A stretch of DNA of 64,000 nucleotides from Lineus longissimus. Taxonomy: Eukaryota > Nemertea > Pilidiophora > Heteronemertea > Lineidae. Positions 42,883 through 56,200 of this stretch are shown here, in pieces. The DNA is taken from NCBI RefSeq assembly GCF_910592395.1, contig NC_088308.1, positions 4,960,001 through 5,024,000 on the forward strand, read 5' to 3'. How positions within the stretch are numbered: position 1 is the stretch's first letter; each line of letters opens with the position of its first letter. The notes under the pieces are model-generated. The model was not told the origin of the DNA, searched no databases, and saw only the letters and a list, made by a program, of their open reading frames with translations. The translations under genes were made by a program, and so were the position numbers.

Positions 42883-43742
42883 TTCCGTTTGACAAATTAG
42901 CGGGCAAATTGAAAACAGTCGTTTTTGGGTAATATGGGGGTGCTGATTTAAAAAATCAATTTTTCTCCTGCGTAAAGTTGCACATTAAGTCAGAAATGGT
43001 CCAAATTAGGGGTCAAAAAGTTGATGTCATCGAAACATGTCAACATGGGTATCAAAATGAAGGTCTATGGGGGTACTTTAACATTACATAGTTTTTGGCC
43101 CGACTAACGAACCGTGGGACCCCCCAGGGAGGGTCAAAAAGGGCAAAAGTGGTAACTTTGACCGCCTCCCATGAGCTTCATGGGCACCGCATGTGGATAA
43201 AAACTGTTTTATTCGACAGTACTCACATAGACCTTTTCATAGATACCCATGACGACACCCTTGGGCAAAAGGTTTTCGAGATCTTAAATTTGGAGCCAAA
43301 AAAGGGGTCAAAATTACTATCTCGGCAACCCTTACCCCGAGAGTGTTGTCATGGGTATCATTTTGAAGGTCTATACGATTACTGTCAAATAAAACAGTTT
43401 TTATCTATTTATAATCCCTATGAAGATCGTGGGACAGGGTCAAAGTTACCACTTTTGCCCTTTTTCACCCTCCCTGGGGGGTCCCACGGTTCGTTAAGGG
43501 GGCCAAAAACTATGCAATGTTAAAGTACCCCCATAGACCTTCATTTTGATACCCATGTTGACATGTTTCGATGACATCAACTTTTTGACCCCTACTTTGG
43601 GACCATTAGGCCCTATTAAGGGTCTCATTTCTGACTTAATGTGCAACTTTACGCGGGAGAAAAATTGATTTTTGAAATCAGCACCCCCCATATTACCCAA
43701 AAACGACTGTTTTTAATTTGCCTGCTAATTTGTCAAACGGAA
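42883..43742. mobile_element. 860-bp long-hairpin (foldback) element
   Basis: The left arm from TTCCGTTTGACAAATTAGC is repeated inverted at the right end (...GTCAAACGGAA at 43742). Similarity is high for at least 280 bp inward, with a few small indels. The middle also folds back (ACCTTTTCATAGATACCCATGA against TCATGGGTATCATTTTGAAGGT), so nearly the whole element could form one hairpin. A 142-codon open frame across it has no recognisable domain and is probably chance. Confidence 0.9.
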
Positions 43743-44370
43743 TCCTTTTTCTAGACACATTTTCGCTGAGGAGTCCTACTTCATCTTGGGCATCATAGGT
43801 TGATAAACCATGGTAAAGAGCAAAAGGCCCAGTAAGGGGTCTGGAAACGTGTTGGAAACCTTTTAAGAGGCTTGCTTACGTTGCATCCTTGACTTGGCAG
43901 AAACCAATGTCAGTTTTTCCTGGTTTCAGCCACACTACCAGACTAGCAATGAGCATGCCACAGCCGGACTTCATCATAGTGAGGAAATTTAAATCCATTA
44001 TCACCACCTCTGCCAATGCCACAACTATCACAACATGTCTTTCGTGAAACAAATCTGTGCCATCAAACATGGCACAAAACTAAAACTGGTGAAGACCAGA
44101 TCAAAAATGACTATAACAAAACCGTTATTTCTGTGACTCAAACATTTAATGCATAAACTTTTCTCAAACAGGCTGGTACAAAGAACTTGTACGCTGTAAT
44201 AATAAAATACAGTCAACAATACACTGCACCTTTGATGGATCATGAAAAAGAAAGCGTGCCTGATCCAAGAGGGTAAACTCCTGTCAAGGAAGTCCATCAA
44301 TTACATCCAGAGCAGTCATTGTATTTACTGTAATATGCCTTATCCTTGGTCTTTATCAAAACACTCTGCA
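43743..44370 (-). other. TMA16 downstream region / 3' UTR
   Basis: Follows the TMA16 stop on the minus strand. No coding exon was recognised. A plus-strand TTTAAT near 44145 reads ATTAAA on the minus strand and is a weak polyA candidate. Confidence 0.35.
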
Positions 44371-46991
44371 CTATGTATCATCAGTCTTTTCATTTTCAGT
44401 GTCTTTTTCATGATCAGAATAGTCCTCTAAACCTTCTTTCACTTCCTCATCCTCCAATGGCATCTCTTCCTCCTTTTCTGCAGCTTTTTCGACCATTTGT
44501 GATGTGATTCGACGAAACTTGAAATTCTGTACAAATCGCATTTCACCGGTCCATTCCCTGTTGAAGATAATAGGTGAGCGTTGAACATGAATTGCTTTTA
44601 GGAAAAAAAAGCACACTCATTATCCACAGACCATCTGTCTTATTTTCTACAATGGGCCGCCATTGGAACATCATGACAGATTTTATGATATAATACAAGC
44701 ATAGAGGAACCTAATATCTGGCAAACAGTTATGATGTGAACTAACCTGAAAGTCTTTAAATGATTCTGCCGCGTCAGATCAGGGAGTTCTGAAAAGATAA
44801 AGTCTTGTTAATTTGAGGACAGCTATGAATGTTAAACTCTCTTCAAAAGGAACAGATTTACCAGATTGCACTGATTTTCTCTGATCATGATACATGTAGA
44901 GGTAATATAAAACCTAGCATCAACAAATGATAGAGGGTCAGAACATCAAGGAATCATAAAATGAAACCATTTTGGTACTTTGATAGGAAAAACAACAACT
45001 TTTGACTGATCACCTTCACGGTGCATTCCCGACAAGAACTTGCCACTCAAAGGATCAGACACTCATTTGGTTCCCTTACATATTTTTGTCCCTGATACTT
45101 TCCAAACAAGTTCAAACATGTTCGATTTTCATCATACTGACCTATCCCGCCTGCGTTGTAGTCTCTTCTCTCTGTCTCGATTGTATGTTTAATGACATCC
45201 TCCCTGGATGCATTCTGGCGATTTTTACGGTTGCCGATGGAATTCTTGATTTCTATCTGTTCCACCTCTTCGTCAAACCGATGCAGATACCTGAAACAAG
45301 TAGACCCCAACACATGAGATACCTGCTTAGCAGAAATGTTGAATCATTTGTCCAGTGGCCAACTCGCAATGCTACTGTTCACATCTCTCAACAGGTGGTG
45401 CCACTAAATGTGATCCATTGTTAGCAGAAGAAAGCCACAAATGGAGTTATCCCATACAGGTTTTAAAGTACAACTGTGTTTTCCATAAAAGTACCGAAGC
45501 AATACAGGGGTTATCACAAAATTTACCAACTTCTTAAAAGAGTATACATATGGTAGTATATCTACAACATATCTTTAGAGAAATAAGATTTGAGTGACAT
45601 ACGAAGCTTTGGTTGGAAGGAGTTTATGTTACCTACCGTTCAATTAATTCTCCAACCTCTGACAAGGTGTATAAATCTACAGCTGGATCAAGCTGCTCTT
45701 GAAACCATAGCAGTTTTTCTCCTGTGAATGAAGGAACACAGCATCAAACTCAGTCTAATAACAACACATGTACGTAACGGCAACATAACGGAAGCAAAAC
45801 AGAAATTTTTCTTGACAACAGAGAGCTTGTATCATATGGTGGTGTTGAGAGAACTGGGAGGTGATGAACGGAGCCGATAACCATAGGAAGTTTGCCAAAG
45901 GATGGCCCTTAGGAAGTGTGTCTCGAGATGATACTGGCACTAACATGACTTATGAAATTTACATTATATCATTACAAATCCAGGTCCTGGGATATATCTG
46001 AAAATTTCAAGGCATGCTATACTAACTGTTTGCCCACATATGGATACAATGGTTCAAGCCAAACCATGCACTCAGGATTGACAATTTCAGTTGACCGAGC
46101 AGACGCCAAAACTACAAGAAGATGCAAATAACCTACCCTGTGCATTCATCTTCTGGCCTTTTTCTGTCATTCTCCTGTGAAGAAAACAACACACAAAAAT
46201 GAGAACAATAAATGCTGATATGGCTGGAAAGAAAGTGAACATTAATACAGCTTTCTGATGAATCTTTGCAACTGCAGATGTCACAAATGAGGTTTATTCG
46301 ACAAGCTAAAGGAAAAGGGATGAAGAATACTCTACCACACAGCCATCGGACATCCAGTTGCCAAATTAATTATTGCAGCAAATATCTCAAAGCAAGCAAC
46401 CTAGCAAAAACCAAAAAATCATCTTCTTACTTCTGAACTCTCAGTTCATGGTGCTGTTGGCGTGAAAACTGTTGGGCTTTTCTGCTATTCGGGTGCATGG
46501 CCTTCTTACCCTGGGCACCTAGCTTGATCTTGGGTGCCTTCGGCTGGAATGTAAGATAAGATGTCACCTACCCGCATCCCAGTAGCTGCTAATGCAGCGT
46601 GATATTGTATCGTCACATCGTGGGGACTATTGCCACTTCAAGAATTAACGTTGTGACGCAAATGGGTGATAGGGATAGGCCCTATAACGGCAAACGCACA
46701 ACGTGAGCGCATACGTAAAGGACATTTGACAACGTTTCACAAAATTTGCCTTGACAAGTCAGCTGCTAATGAATGATCCAAGAAATCAGATGGCAAACTA
46801 TCGACTAAACCTTGGCAGTTATCCGACAAAAGGAAAACTAGCTAGATGTACATTGGATAGGGAAATCTGTGCAGAAAGTTGTGAAAATAATACCCAAATT
46901 CGGACAGGAGAATTTTCAACTATAGATATATTTCAATGAGATATAAATCACCACATGGATTGTATACATCTATTGTATTACATCTTACCAT
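44371..46991 (-). CDS. TMA16: translation machinery-associated protein 16 (60S biogenesis)
   Basis: Nuclear pre-60S ribosome assembly factor. Minus-strand exons: 46989-46991 (ATG only), 46431-46543, 46137-46174, 45637-45721, 45142-45290, 44746-44788, 44371-44557. All are in frame, giving 205 aa (human TMA16 about 203). The start MPKAPK matches the family. Next come KKAMHPNSRKAQQ, GEKLLWFQEQLDP, ELIERYLHRFDEEVEQIE, a basic NSIGNRKNRQNASRE stretch and the conserved LKTFREW across the last junction. The C-terminus is a long acidic tail (EKEEEMPLEDEEVKEG...). The first coding exon contributes only the initiator codon, followed directly by GTAAGA; no other upstream ATG fits the family start. It is head to head with HID1. 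Confidence 0.95.
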
Positions 46992-47226
46992 ACTTCGTCA
47001 ATTGAATACTTCGATGTCAAGAGAAAGTAGTATTTTAAGGGTTATTTTTTGGAACACGCTTTCTACAACATGCCCGAGCTTACGACCACGTGTTTGACTT
47101 CTATTTTTAGTAACACGCACCTGCGGCGATGACGTCAATTGAAAAAATACACCAATCAGAGAGGCTGTAACGGAGGTCTGATGGGCTGCGTAAACACTGC
47201 CACAAAACAGATGGAAAACGAAGAAA
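46992..47226. promoter_or_regulatory. bidirectional promoter TMA16 / HID1
   Basis: Only 235 bp separate the two divergent start codons. Within it I see an E-box CACGTG at 47087-47092, a full CRE TGACGTCA at 47130-47137 and a CCAAT box at 47152-47156. No TATA box is evident. CCAAT and CRE elements are common in compact bidirectional promoters. Shared use by both genes is inferred. Confidence 0.7.
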
Positions 47227-50200
47227 ATGGGAAATTCTGATTCTAAATTAAATTTTCGCAAGGCTGTGATTCAACTTACCACTAAGACACAGGTTATTAT
47301 GATCTCCTGAAATGTGTTCTTCGTATCACGTTGAATTTTTGCTGATTTATCTAATAGTTTTTGAGTAAATGTGAGCTCAACTTGACCAAGAAATTTTGTA
47401 ATGTAAAAATGCACTGCAAACTACATCTAATGCATGCTGAATGTATCATCATGTTGCCAAGAAAATGATGAGACAATCTTACATTCAATCTGAATGCAAC
47501 TGTCAAGCCCCATCTAATGCCACCGTCACAAGCGATGCCCCCTAGGACGTGCTAGAACATAGGCCTCTGTCTAAACCTCTTTGATTTATATCAACTCTTT
47601 CAGCCAGTGGAAGCCGGAGATGAAGCTTTCTGGAACCAGTTTTGGTCGGAGACGGTCACGTCTGTCCAAGATGTGTTCACGCTCATCCCAGCTGCAGAGA
47701 TCCGAGCGTTGAGGGAGGAGTCGCCCTCAAATCTTGCCACGCTCTGTTATAAAGCAGTGGAGAAGTTGGTGCAAGCTTCAGAAGGAGCATGTGGCACATA
47801 CAAAGAACAACAAACAGGTATACACAATGTTGTGAAAACTAAAAGATGTTTCCAAAATTCTTTTTGAATCAAATGTCCGATGAGGCGTTTTGAATTCCTC
47901 AAAGTGAACCTGAAGGCTGCATATGTAGGACTGGGAATGGCAAAGAGACGAGCCTGCTGAAAAATACTTGCGACTGAACTATGTTTGCTTGAATTAACCC
48001 TCTAACAAAAGGTCCATGAAGCAGAGAGTGGTATCAATTAACATAATCTGTCTGAACTGATTGAATGCCGACAAAAGAACACAAGATGCTGTTCTGGGAT
48101 GGAATTGGTATTCCTGTGTCTTAGTTTTTGTTTCCTGACCCTGGTTTTGTCATTCTGTACATAATGACATTTTGTTTCTGTTCTAGTTTTGAACTGTGTG
48201 CGGTTGTTGACCCGAATCTTGCCATACATCTTTGAAGATCCAGACTGGAGGGGGTTCTTCTGGTCAACTATGCCTGGCCAATCAAACGAGGAGCATGTTG
48301 AGGTATATTAAGGGTATAAGCATGTCGATAGGGTTACATCTCGGGCAAAATATCAGTCATGTCTATGTCATTGTCACAACAGTGAAATACCTTAGTAACA
48401 GTCGACACCATGTAGCAGCAGTCGTAGTTATACAGTGAAACCTCCCTTAGCGGACACCTCTCTATTGAGGACACTGCATTTGGTACCAAACTGGTTGTTT
48501 ACATTGAAATTGACCTCTGTAATCAGGACACTTCTCAAGTAAGGACGCATTTGTCAGTCCCAAGGGTGTCCTTGATAGTGAGGTTCTGCTGTAGTATACC
48601 CCTGGGTGGTGCATTTTACTAAATGTGTGATGAAATTTGGCGAAGTTCAGGAACGAAATTCATGGCTCTTCACAAATTCAAGTGTCTTGTCAGATGAGAC
48701 TAAAAACTGTGGTCTTTGTACCTGAGTATGTATATTCTCAAATTTCAGAATGAAAGTGCACCGTTGGCTCAGTCGCTTCTAACAGCTTTGGCGGTAAGTA
48801 CATGTATCTTGCATGCTAGGTGTCTGAATGGGTGCAGGCTTGAACCCACCCAATGTGATTGAAAGGGGTTGGTAATAACAATAGTAAATGTAGCAGAGTG
48901 GTCAAATTTACAGACTGAGAATAATACTGCATACCAGTTAGTTGACAGGTGTCACTGAAAATTGTAAAAATAAACTTTTAAATGTTGTTATATCTTCCAA
49001 CCTTTCAGGATCTTTTGTTCTGCCCTGACTTTTCGGTTGCATCAGCCAAAAAGGCTGGCCCAGTAAGTATGATTCACTATTCTACTCTACTTCCTGATCT
49101 AACCAAATGGATGGGCTGTCTAATTCAATCTGGCTGTGAATACCTATGCCTCAACCTAACTAATAGGTCAAAGAGTTACAATTTGATAAACAATATTGTA
49201 CTAATAGTTTTCCGGACTATCTGTGCATCTGTGCAACAGATTCATCTTATTTTCAAGGATTTTCATGATTCTTCATTGTTTATTGTTTGTCCTAGTGATT
49301 CATGTCACCACTCTGTGGCTCTGACAGTTGCAAGTTTTCTCCCACCTGATCGGTTTTGCTTACAACCTTTGACGAGTCACTTTGCTTCATTTAATTGCAA
49401 CAATTACCCTTTTAAAATGAGCTATATCACTGTGATGTTGATGTGTGAATGAATTGCTTTCAAAAAGGCTACAGTTTAGTCTGTTGCTTTATTGAGTTTT
49501 ACTCCATCTATGTGATGCAATCCATTGCAAATGGAATTTTGCGCCTCATGATCATTGATAGGTTGAAACCAAATTCTACCCCCAGCGATATTTCAAAGAG
49601 TTGTTTTCTTTTATGATTAATTTTTACTGTCTTTGCCATCTCCCGTCCTTTACTTTTCTAAAAACACAGTTAGAAATATTTTCCCTATTTGTCTTTTATC
49701 AAGAAAACATTATTTGCATCTTCTGCATTTTGATATAAATCTGATCAGAGATATTTAATCGAACTACAAGCTTTTGAAAACCAGCTTCACAACCTCTTGC
49801 CCTCTCTTAATGTTTGCATTCCATTTTTATACAAAATAAGTTTTTATCTCCACTGTCCCGTCATTATCTCTTTCTGCTTGTACATGTAAATTCACTATAA
49901 CCTTTCTGTTTAGTGCACAGTCTACTGATTTGAGATAGATCGTTTAATCTCAAGCTTACATCTTCCTTCAGGCACCAGTTCATATTCTGAGTGATGAAAA
50001 GGATGGTGTCTCAGTAAAACTATAACTTTATATGCCTGATATATCATCATGTATCCTAATTGACTACGGCACTAATGGGATGGCACTGGACCAAAGTGGG
50101 TACCGGTAGACATTTCCCACCCTTCAGCTTGAACCATACAATGAATGCTATTTCAACTGAATTACTGTTTGACTGAGCTGTCAGCCCAGTTTGCTACTCT

Positions 50201-53200
50201 CCCTATAATTCCACACCCACCAAAGAAAGGCACCTGCCCCTCACCTGGTAACATCACACTACTTGCCCCCCATGAATGTTGTTAAAATGAATTTCCCCTC
50301 TGCCATTAGGATAACCCTGAGGATATCTCAACCATAGACAGCTGTGAATATATCTGGGAATCGGGGGTAGGATTCGCACATTCCCCGCACCACAATGGCT
50401 ACCACGAACAGAACCGATCTGAAATCCTTAAGCTTCTTTTGACGTGCTTCTCTGAAACTATGTACCTGCCCCCTGTCGGTGAGTAATGAAATGGCATGTT
50501 AGCAGACGAGGATCATGGTAGTCAACCTGGCAAGCAAGCTGATTTCTGCAGTGATGATTTCATCTTGAACTGTCTTGTCTAGTGTACTTTTACTGACAGC
50601 AGATTTACAGCTTTTGAAGGTTTTAGACGTAATTTTCTCAAAATGTGTTTATGTATCTATGATAATCTTGAAATAATTAAGGGTTGTGTTACAATCTAGA
50701 AGAAGGAGCTATATTGTTAGATAAAATGATGCAGCATTTGTGTGATTCTGACAAGAAATCTTTTTTTCTGCTAGCTACATCAGAAATGGGACTGAGAGTC
50801 TTGGTTGACAGATTGTCCTTTTAAAATAACGATTGCAAATAAAAGCCTGCGTCAAGCCTATATAACGACGGAGAAACATAACTGGTACTCTTTGAAAAAA
50901 GCTCTGAATCTGCTGACATCTCTCTCTTTTAGTTCCCTGGTGTTCGTGTATGTTGAATGATACCATACTGTTATTCTTTGTTCAAATGAAATTATCACTG
51001 CCTGGTCTACTTTGGAGTCGCATGTACGTTTACAAATTGAAATAATGAAATGACCAAAGTTTGCTTTTATCTCAATGCAGTAGCAATGGATAGAATTCTA
51101 GATCACTCTTGTAAATCATTTCATATTGGTCGCTTTTTGATGACAATTTGTGTACCAATGAGAAATCAAGACTCCTGAAACTCTTGCCATGGTTGACGAC
51201 TGTTGGTTGCTCAAATTAGGTGTGGTGTTGTATCGAACATTTTACTGGCATCCCTCCCCAGATAGATCGCATGAGCATGTTCATTCTGTTTCAGTACGTT
51301 TGTGGCTTAGAGGTTGATGTTTTATCTATGCTTGCAACTTTCAGGTCAGAGGGATATTTATTTGAGCCTTTCCAGGAGCTGGTGTGGAATTTGCAAGAGA
51401 CAGGATTTTCATGTACAACTTGGTTCAGTGTACAAAAACAAAAATATTCCTAACATTATAATTATAATCTCAGGGGAAAAGTTTTGAGTCAAAAAAGGAA
51501 GGTGTACATTATACATTGCATATTATGCATCCCAGAACCTACTTGTGTTTATAGTAAGGTGTCTGTGAGTTGTACACATGTCATATGCTGAACCTTGTTA
51601 AGTGAAAATCTTGTTGAAAACAGCTAAGAAAACGGCTTAGTTCCCTCTTCTGCTGTCTAAAGTCTCTGCTTGTGTCTGCGTTTGTATCTAGGATAGACCT
51701 GAGGATATACAAACGATAGACAGTTGCGAGTACATCTGGGAGCAGGGTGTCGGGTCGGTGCACTCTCCATCAGTCAGTCGACACCATGACGAGGCGCGTA
51801 TGGAAATACTTACCCTGATATTGACGTGCTGTTCTGACTGCATGTACCTGGCGCCGAACGGTGAGTACGTGGACAAGAGTGGCACGGAGATAGAAGGAAA
51901 TGACATTTCCAGGGAGAGCCTTGAGAGGGACCCGTTTGCCTCCTGCTTATCAACTCTTGTGTGAAAGCATTAATAAAAAGCACTAACAGACCACCCCTAA
52001 CAATAATCAATCTCAGATGGTATCTCTGATAAAACTGGTAGTACTGTTGAATGGATGCAACTATCCGGGTTGTATTTAGACTTCAGGAATGATAACCTTT
52101 GCACACTGGTAATTTGCTATAATGGAGGCATCAACAACATCACTGCAGCAATTTCGTTGATCCCTTGAGGGATATTGATAAAATGCCATTTGAGTATATA
52201 TGCACTTAGAGTGTTTCGTTTTGTGTGGATGACCAGTAACTTTACAGAATCCATTTCTCCATTTACCTTTCGGTGGTTGTGATGTTTATACTTTGTTTAA
52301 TTTTTGGCTTTTGTCATCAGTTGTGTGTTGTACATAACAAATGTATAGTCAGTTGTAGATGAAAGTTTGTAACAAGTGTATTGAGTTTTTTGTCAGAAAT
52401 ATGTACATGTAACATCTCTTATAAATTTTACTTCAGAATGTATTTCCTGTGAACCTGGCAAAGTGAACATCCACTTGGCTTCTGTTGAAAAACTTGTACT
52501 TTTGAACCGTATGTTTCAGCGAAACAGACATTGTCTGAGCAAGGTACCTCTGTGTTGCGGCAGATGCCTAGCCTCCTTTGGGAAGATGTCATTAGACCCA
52601 TAGAAATCTGTGGTGCATCTCTGGTCTTTAAAATGGAGAACGTCATACTCATTCTATATTTCTCAGAATGCAAAAAACTAACCAATATTACTTTCCTTTC
52701 TAGCTGATGCACACATTCATTCCAACCAGTGGATCTCTCATTTCACCTCCACAGAAAATAGGTAATAATCTGTTGTCAGTCAGTCCAGGGTACTCCGATC
52801 ATTGGGAAAGATCCAGGTTGGCTCAGCCCTTACCCCTTCCTTGAGAAATTCCAGAGCTGCATGGCTTAGTGCCTGCTTGTCTACTTCCTCTGAGCAATAA
52901 GGGTGACAAAACCTGGTGAAATATTTGGTATTGTTTGTGATTTTGAGTCCTGGTGCTGTATACCTGCTACAAAAATAACTCATGAGGGTGATTTCAACTA
53001 AACATCCTAAATCTGTTCATCCAGATTGGGAAAACTCTGATTTTGACCAGAATTTATATTTCAAATGAAAATTTAAAGTTACGTTGTCTTCATTCGATTC
53101 AGGCATGCCCTGCCACTCTTCACTTCATTGCTGAACATCGTGTGTGCCTACGATCCGGTTGGCTATGGCGTGCCCTACAATCACTTGATGTTCTCCGACT

Positions 53201-56200
53201 TCCGAGAGCCATTGGTGGAGACGGCTCTCCAGGTTCTGTGTGTGATGATGGAGAATGATTCGAACAACATTGGTGGAGAACAGACTCCTCAGAGTCCTGG
53301 CTTGGAGCATAGTGATTCGCATAGTGAGGTATGTATGTGTCAAAAACAGTAAAGGAAATTGTCATGAGAAAGGCATGTTGGATTGGTCAGCGCACAGTGC
53401 TGGATGATGAAAATAAAGCAGGTTTCTAGTAGGTTATTTGTCCATTCCCTGTCCCGTCACACATCAAAATTTGATATTTTCTGTCATTTAACCTTTGCAG
53501 GCTGGCGGACCTGATAATCTGTTTGTCAACTATCTGTCGAGAATTCATCGAGAGGAGGACTTCTCTTTCATTCTGAGCGGTATCACGCGTCTGTTGAACA
53601 ATCCCCTGATTCAGACCTATTTGCCAGGATCCACCAAGAAGATCCAATTCCACCAGGAGTTGTTGGTTCTCTTCTGGAAGATGTGTGACATAAACAAGGT
53701 ATGAGATGATGTTAGGCCTCTAAACATGGAAATCATGGTTGAAGGACTATAATTCATGATTAGGCTTGATGCTGATAGGCTGAAAAGTAGGAGTGGCATA
53801 CAGTTATCAGAGAAAACCCTCAATCGGCTGCATCCTTCATTTCTGGCTGCAGTGGATTGGTACTGGTATGATGCTTATCAGTAACTGATATCTCTCATAA
53901 GGAAGGCTGGTCTCATAATAATGCAACACCAAATGTTTTGTCAACATGGTCGATAACCTCGTCTGATCCACTTTTCAGAAATTCATGTTTTACGTGTTGA
54001 AGAGTAGTGATGTTCTCGATATCTTGGTTCCAATTCTCTATCACTTGAATGATGCCAGAGCTGATCAATGTGAGTATGTCTAAGATTGAAATTCTACATT
54101 ACTCTTGACATGCTACTCCTGTCTCTTACTTTGATTGGATCCTTCGATGCCCCAGCACTCTACCATGCTTCCCTTCAGATGTCATATTGATAAACTTGTC
54201 TTTTCAGCTCGTGTTGGTCTGATGCATATTGGTGTCTTCATTCTTCTGTTACTGAGTGGGGAGAGGAACTTTGGTGTTCGGCTGAACAAGCCGTACAATG
54301 TGCGCATTCCTATGGACATTCCAGTTTTCACAGGAACTCATGCTGACTTCCTTATAATTGTAAGTATCTTCAAATATACTGAAAAGTTCTATGAAGATGA
54401 GCCCCATATGGATCGATGTGTTATTGTTACCTTTTGTAAGCCTTTTATACATGGTCTGCATGTTCTGTTTTCAGGTATTCCACAAGATTATTACGACTGG
54501 TCACCAGAGACTGCAGCCACTCTTTGATTGTCTCCTTACTATTGTTGTTAATGGTAAGTCCACATCTAACCAAACCTGTTGTGGGAGCTAGATCAAGTCA
54601 AAAGTGAATATCTATCCCTCCAGAACTTCCCTTGAGCCAAAGAAAAGTAAAATATAACTATTATAGTATAGCTGCCACGCACAAACTGCTCAACAGTAGC
54701 AATGAATTATGTTAAAGTCTGTAGAAGTCCTATTTCCCTTGATTTGAAAAGGTTTTCCAATTCTTTACTTCAGTATCCCCGTATCTAAAGACTTTGTCTA
54801 TGGTAGCCAGCACGAAACTACTTCATTTGTTGGAGGTAAGCATTTCACGAAACTTCGAAATTTAATCGCCTCAAATCGAGGTTTACAGTTTTATATACCG
54901 GTACATGTACCGTAATGTGAAATTTCAAATCCATCCTGAGGGCAAGCTTAATGATGTTTATTGCTAGGGCACTGCCTTTGAAAGATTTCTAACTCTCCCT
55001 ATGTTGCAGGCATTTCTAACACACTCTTCCTATGTTGTAGGCCTTCAGCACTCCATGGTTCCTCTATGCTAGTCCTACAAATCATCATCTGGTGTTTTTC
55101 CTGCTTGAGGTCTTCAATAATATTATACAGTATCAGTTTGATGGTAAGTTTTCTAGTTTCTTGCCTCAACATTTTTTGTGTTAATTTTCACGGCTCTGAT
55201 ATTAGTCTTATGCCTGTGATAATATTTCCATCTTCCATACTTCACCACAGACTCGGAGTTTAATCCCATCGCCCTTGAACAAGTATGTTTGATGCACTGC
55301 GATTTCAATAGTTCCTTGTCATAGTCCGCCTCTTCTGAGATTTGTGTCCAAGGTGAGAAAAAGTTTGGAACTTATATAGCTCAATTTCATGTGATCATAA
55401 CAAGTCATTTGATATATAAACTTGAATGTCTGCAATAATCTTATAATTAGCAACACCCTGTAATAAGTTTTGTTGCACTTCAGGTAATGCCAATCTCGTG
55501 TACACGATCATACGGAAGCGTAACGTGTTCCACCAGTTGGCCAATCTACCCACTGATCACAGCGCCATTGCCAAGGCTGTCACGAAGCGAGGAAAGAAGT
55601 TTGGTACTCATCAGACGCCAGATGGATCTGCTGAGCCGCCAACCATGGAAGGGGCTCTGCCGGCTACAGATGCTGAACCTGGCACTCTCAAGGCAACTTT
55701 GCTTGCTACGCCAGGTAGGCCGATTGTTCAATTTTAGTCAGTAATTTTTAAAGTAATTGATTTTTACTGTCACTTACAACCTAATGTTTTTGATGTTGAC
55801 TAGATAGTGCAAATGGTGTTGGAAGACTTGAAAGTTTAGTAGAATATCCATCAGGAGAATGAATCGGTATTCGTATTCTTATGATTTCTTTTCTGAAATC
55901 ACCAGGTATTGAAAAAATGACTGAGACATCAACTGCCACTGCACATCGACTGTCTCCCGAGCATGAAGCTGGCCCAACAGTGGCTGGTGCGGCTGTGGCT
56001 GCAGTGCACAGCAGCTCAGCCAGGAAAGAAGACAGCGAGAACAGCACTCCTGAGAAGGTAACGTTGAGGGACATCGCCGAGGGCGCAAGGAAAGATAGAA
56101 TGGATTTCAGCGGGACTGAATCGGGTTCTGACGGCCAGAGAGAGTCTGAAATGCCAGTGAAATTGACTAAACAACAGAGCATGGTAAGGACAAGTTCCAG

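Noticed and set aside
43095-43523. 142-codon open frame
   Set aside because: It crosses the core of the hairpin element, translates inverted repeat arms and shows no transposase or other domain.
51861-51963. C-terminal extension of HID1 exon 6B into the intron
   Set aside because: The frame stays open for 33 more codons, but GTGAGT at 51861 is a strong donor at the same phase as in exon 6A, and the extra residues match nothing in HID1.
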